Source of the DNA: Gemmatimonadota bacterium
GTDB lineage: Bacteria > Gemmatimonadota > Gemmatimonadetes > Longimicrobiales > Gaopeijiaceae
DNA length: 8,575 bases
Reading direction: 5' to 3'
NCBI GenBank assembly: GCA_018678395.1
Contig: JAHHMJ010000685.1
Span: 1 to 8,575, forward strand
The notes under the pieces were generated by a model. That model had not been told where the DNA came from and searched no databases. It worked only from the letters and a program-made list of their open reading frames with translations. Positions 6,214 through 8,575 of the stretch are shown here, in pieces (within the stretch, counting starts at the first letter, position 1; every line of letters begins with the position of its first letter). The translations under genes were made by a program, and so were the position numbers.

Positions 6214-7637
6214 ACGTCCGTACCCGTTTCGCTCCGAGTCCCACCGGCCGACTGCACCTCGGCAACATCCGCGCGGCCGTCTTCAACTGGCTCTTCGCAC
6301 GCCGCCACGACGGGGCGTTCGTCGTGCGGCTCGAGGACACCGATGTCGATCGCAACGTCGAGGGCGCCGAGGCCCAGCTCCTCGAAGACCTCGCGTGGCT
6401 CGGCGTGGACTGGGACGAAGGCCCCGACGTCGAAGGTCCCCACGGGCCGTATCGGCAGAGCGAGCGCATGAAGCTCTACCGGGCCGCCGGCGAGAAGCTG
6501 TGGGCGGCGGGCCAGGCCTACCCCTGCTTCTGCGAGGAGGGGGAAGGGGAGGAGTCGGACCCCGCCGATCCGGGCTTTCGCCGCTACTCCGGTCGTTGCC
6601 GCGCGCTCTCGCCTGCGGAGGCGCACAGGCGCGTGGACGCGGGTGAGCCGTACGTGATGCGGCTGGCCGCACCCCTCCAGGGCACGATCGAGGTCATGGA
6701 TGAGGTGCGCGGAGCCATCTCCGTGCCGGCAGAGGACATCGACGACTTCGTGCTGCTGCGGGCGGACGGTCGACCCACGTACAACTTCGCCGTCGTCGTC
6801 GATGACGTGGACATGAAGATCACCCATGTGGTGCGCGGCTCCGGGCATCTCTCGAACACCCCGAAACAGGCGTTGCTCTTCGACGCGTTCGCGGTGCCGC
6901 GTCCGGTCTTCGCGCACCACGCCCAGATCCTGTCGCCCGAAGGCGGCAAGCTGTCCAAGCGCTCCGGCGCACGCGCCGTGGCGGACTACCGCGCCGAGGG
7001 ATTCCTGCCCGAGGCGCTGCTCAACTACCTCAGCCTTCTGGGCTGGTCCGATCCAGAGGGTCGCGAGGTCCTGACGCGCGACGAGTTGATCGCCGCCGTG
7101 TCGATCGAACGACTCGGTGCGAGCGACGCGCTGTACGACCCCGAGAAGCTGCGCTGGGTCGGGTCCCAGCACATGGCGCGTCTGTCTCTCGACGAGATCG
7201 TGGCCGGTGTACGCCCTTTCCTCCGTGCGGCCGGGCCGCCGGTGGGCGAGTGGTCCGGCGAAGTCCTGGAGTCGGCGGTCGAGGCGCTGCGCACTCGCCT
7301 CTCGGCATTCGGCGACGTCGTCGAGCACCTGCATTACTTCGCGCCCTCCGACGAGGCGCGGACCGTGGCGCTCGCAGCGGTAAGGCAGGATGGATCGGCG
7401 CGTACAGTCATCGGCGCCGTCGCTGTGGCGTTCGCCGCTCTCCCCGACCGGGAGTGGACCCCCGCGGGGCTCAAGGCGGCGATCGTCCAGGCAGGACGGG
7501 ACACGGGCATTCGGGGCAAGGGCCTGTACACGCCGGTGCGGCTCGCGGTGACGGGGCAGGAGCACGGGCCCGACGTGGCCCGGATCCTGCACGTCATCGG
7601 GCGAGAGGAAGCGCTTGCGCGGCTCGCCGAAGTTTGA
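6210..7637 (+). CDS. gltX: Glutamyl-tRNA synthetase (GluRS)
   Basis: GluRS attaches glutamate to tRNA-Glu (and to tRNA-Gln in organisms that use the amidotransferase route) in the cytoplasm. The 475-aa class I enzyme begins with RTRFAPSPTGRLHLGN, where HLGN (16-19) is the HIGH motif, followed by RLEDTD (40-45). KLSKR at 247-251 is the KMSKS motif. The catalytic domain (about 1-310) is followed by a helical anticodon-binding domain ending in GKGLYTPVRLAVTGQEHGPD (436-455), typical of the family. Cys106, Cys108 and Cys130 resemble the zinc-site cysteines of E. coli GluRS (98, 100, 125); the position of its His127 is Ala132 here. The segment HVVRGSGHLSNTPKQ (206-220) has Ser-Gly where many bacterial GluRS have Glu-Asp. 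GTG 6210 is the natural family start; the in-frame extension back to 6156 lies within uvrC. Confidence 0.96.
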   Translation: MNVRTRFAPSPTGRLHLGNIRAAVFNWLFARRHDGAFVVRLEDTDVDRNVEGAEAQLLEDLAWLGVDWDEGPDVEGPHGPYRQSERMKLYRAAGEKLWAAGQAYPCFCEEGEGEESDPADPGFRRYSGRCRALSPAEAHRRVDAGEPYVMRLAAPLQGTIEVMDEVRGAISVPAEDIDDFVLLRADGRPTYNFAVVVDDVDMKITHVVRGSGHLSNTPKQALLFDAFAVPRPVFAHHAQILSPEGGKLSKRSGARAVADYRAEGFLPEALLNYLSLLGWSDPEGREVLTRDELIAAVSIERLGASDALYDPEKLRWVGSQHMARLSLDEIVAGVRPFLRAAGPPVGEWSGEVLESAVEALRTRLSAFGDVVEHLHYFAPSDEARTVALAAVRQDGSARTVIGAVAVAFAALPDREWTPAGLKAAIVQAGRDTGIRGKGLYTPVRLAVTGQEHGPDVARILHVIGREEALARLAEV

Positions 7638-7664
7638 CCGTAGGGAGACGCGTTTTTACCTTTT
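7633..7664 (+). promoter_or_regulatory. Possible promoter before the TPR lipoprotein gene
   Basis: TTTG (7633-7636), overlapping the gltX stop, is followed after 20 bases by TACCTTTT (7657-7664), which matches seven of eight positions of the Bacteroidetes-type -7 element TAnnTTTG. Read as a sigma-70 promoter, TTGACC (7634-7639) with a 17-base spacer leads to TACCTT, a good -35 but a poor -10. Either reading places a start site some 35-45 bases before ATG 7708. The gap is AT-richer than its surroundings, which also fits a promoter. Confidence 0.35.
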
Positions 7665-7693
7665 CGTGCTGTACACACGCCATCCGAAAATAC

Positions 7694-7700
7694 AGGAGGA
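7694..7700 (+). promoter_or_regulatory. Strong Shine-Dalgarno for the lipoprotein gene
   Basis: AGGAGGA ends 7 bases before ATG 7708, the most consensus-like ribosome binding site in the window. It fixes the start of the lipoprotein and suggests efficient translation, unlike the weakly marked starts of the preceding operon. Confidence 0.8.
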
Positions 7701-7707
7701 GTTCCGG

Positions 7708-8575
7708 ATGAATCTCCGCTTGGGGCTGATCCTCGCGGGATCCCTGACCATCGTGGGCGGCTGCGCCGCATCTGGCGGCAGCAGCGGGGGCACCATGCCC
7801 GCCGCCGCCACGGCTTCGCCCGGGGGGACCGCCCTCGCGCAGGGCGAAAGCCCCCGCGAGAACGAAATGACCCGCACCGCCGAGCGTAGCCTCGAACAGG
7901 CCGAGGAAGCCGAGTCGCCGGCCGAGGCCACGGGCCTCTATCAGGCCGCGGCCGACGCGGCTCAGCAGGCCATCGACGCCGATCCGACGAATCCGCTCCC
8001 GCACCTCCAGCTCGGCCTGGCCCGCATGGGGCTCGACGACTTCGTCGGGGCCGATGAGGCGATCTCGCGAGCCGAGGAACTCCGTCCGATCTACGAGCTC
8101 GAGACCGAAGGCATGCGCGAGCGCGCCTGGGTCGACAAGTACCAGGAGGCCGCCCCGCTGGTGAATGCCGGCGACTACGAGGGTGCCATCGCATTGTTCG
8201 AGCAGGCGGACGCGATCTACGACGGGCGGCCGGAGGTGAAGGCGTACCTCGGCCAGCTCTACGTGCAGGTCGGTCAGTACGAGGAGGGGATCACGGTCCT
8301 CCGAGAGGCGCGCGAGATGATCAACTCGCCGCGGATCGAGGAGATGGACTCCGCCACAGCCGCCGCCTGGCGGGACACCGACGCGCAGCTGCCGATCTAC
8401 ATCACGCAGGCGCTCATGCAGACGGAGCAGTACGGGGCGGCGTCCCAGGAGCTCCAGAGCCTGCTCGCCACCGACCCCGACAACCTCACCTATCTGCGCC
8501 AGCTCGCCGCGCTGTACGTCGAGATGGAGCAGCCCGAGGACGCGAAGGGCGTGTATGAGCGCATGGCTGCTACCG
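7708..8575 (+). CDS. TPR-repeat lipoprotein, 3' truncated by the window
   Basis: The frame is open from ATG 7708 to the window end: 289 codons without a stop. Residues 1-18 form a lipoprotein signal peptide (an Arg near the start, a hydrophobic core, then IVGG) with Cys19 as the predicted lipidation site, followed by a flexible Gly/Ser/Ala linker (20-45). From about residue 54 the protein is helical, with TPR-like units at about 75-110, 144-176, 177-204, 227-259 and 260-289. Recognisable pieces are AGDYEGAIALFEQADAIY (154-171) and AYLGQLYVQVGQYEEGITVL (179-198), with the small/aromatic residue pattern of TPRs. Such proteins are usually scaffolds for protein-protein contacts at the envelope; the partner is unknown. 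It is probably exported by Sec and lipidated by Lgt and LspA; whether it reaches the outer membrane cannot be told. No specific family is recognised. A separate transcription unit from gltX is likely. Confidence 0.88.
   Translation, partial: MNLRLGLILAGSLTIVGGCAASGGSSGGTMPAAATASPGGTALAQGESPRENEMTRTAERSLEQAEEAESPAEATGLYQAAADAAQQAIDADPTNPLPHLQLGLARMGLDDFVGADEAISRAEELRPIYELETEGMRERAWVDKYQEAAPLVNAGDYEGAIALFEQADAIYDGRPEVKAYLGQLYVQVGQYEEGITVLREAREMINSPRIEEMDSATAAAWRDTDAQLPIYITQALMQTEQYGAASQELQSLLATDPDNLTYLRQLAALYVEMEQPEDAKGVYERMAAT

Noticed and set aside
6162..7592. A 476-codon minus-strand open frame opposite gltX
   Set aside because: It is a shadow of gltX codon bias, with low-complexity content and no recognisable domain.
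7638..7660. Possible terminator after gltX (CGT-loop-ACG then TTTTT at 7653-7657)
   Set aside because: The stem would be only about 3 bp, too weak for an intrinsic terminator despite the T-run.

Overview
This window is a dense, high-GC (about two-thirds G+C or more, judged by eye) bacterial segment in which every gene I can support lies on the + strand. Lipid A kinase (LpxK), the lipid II flippase MurJ and a lipoprotein point to a diderm (outer-membrane) organism. BshC adds probable bacillithiol synthesis, which is known mainly from Firmicutes, Deinococcus-Thermus, Bacteroidetes, Acidobacteria and Gemmatimonadetes. A Gemmatimonadota-like bacterium fits this mix best. That is an inference from gene content and protein style; there is no rRNA here to confirm it.

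Layout: 1-220, 3' end of lpxK, cut by the window edge. 217-690, rlmH, overlapping lpxK by GTGA. 691-778, an 88-base gap with a small hairpin and a Shine-Dalgarno. 779-2389, bshC, apparently with a CTG start. 2398-2709, an unrecognised 103-aa protein with one membrane segment and a coiled coil. 2693-4327, murJ (GTG start, 17-base overlap). 4349-6190, uvrC (TTG start). 6187-6213, an eight-codon mini-ORF overlapping its neighbours at both ends. 6210-7637, gltX (GTG start). 7638-7707, a 70-base gap with a possible promoter and a strong Shine-Dalgarno. 7708-8575, a TPR lipoprotein running off the right edge. No stretch over 300 bases lacks a gene.

lpxK through gltX are so closely packed (overlaps or gaps of no more than 88 bases, same strand) that they probably form one transcript, whose promoter would lie left of the window. 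The lipoprotein is the first gene with its own clear spacing and ribosome binding site and probably starts a new unit. The genes are mostly housekeeping: lipid A (LpxK), ribosome modification (RlmH), low-molecular-weight thiol synthesis (BshC), peptidoglycan precursor flipping (MurJ), nucleotide excision repair (UvrC) and glutamyl-tRNA charging (GltX).

I found no mobile element, CRISPR array, tRNA or rRNA, and no convincing new multi-gene system. The points most worth a second look are the non-canonical bshC start, the doubly overlapping mini-ORF between uvrC and gltX, the unrecognised membrane/coiled-coil protein before murJ, and the partial lipoprotein.
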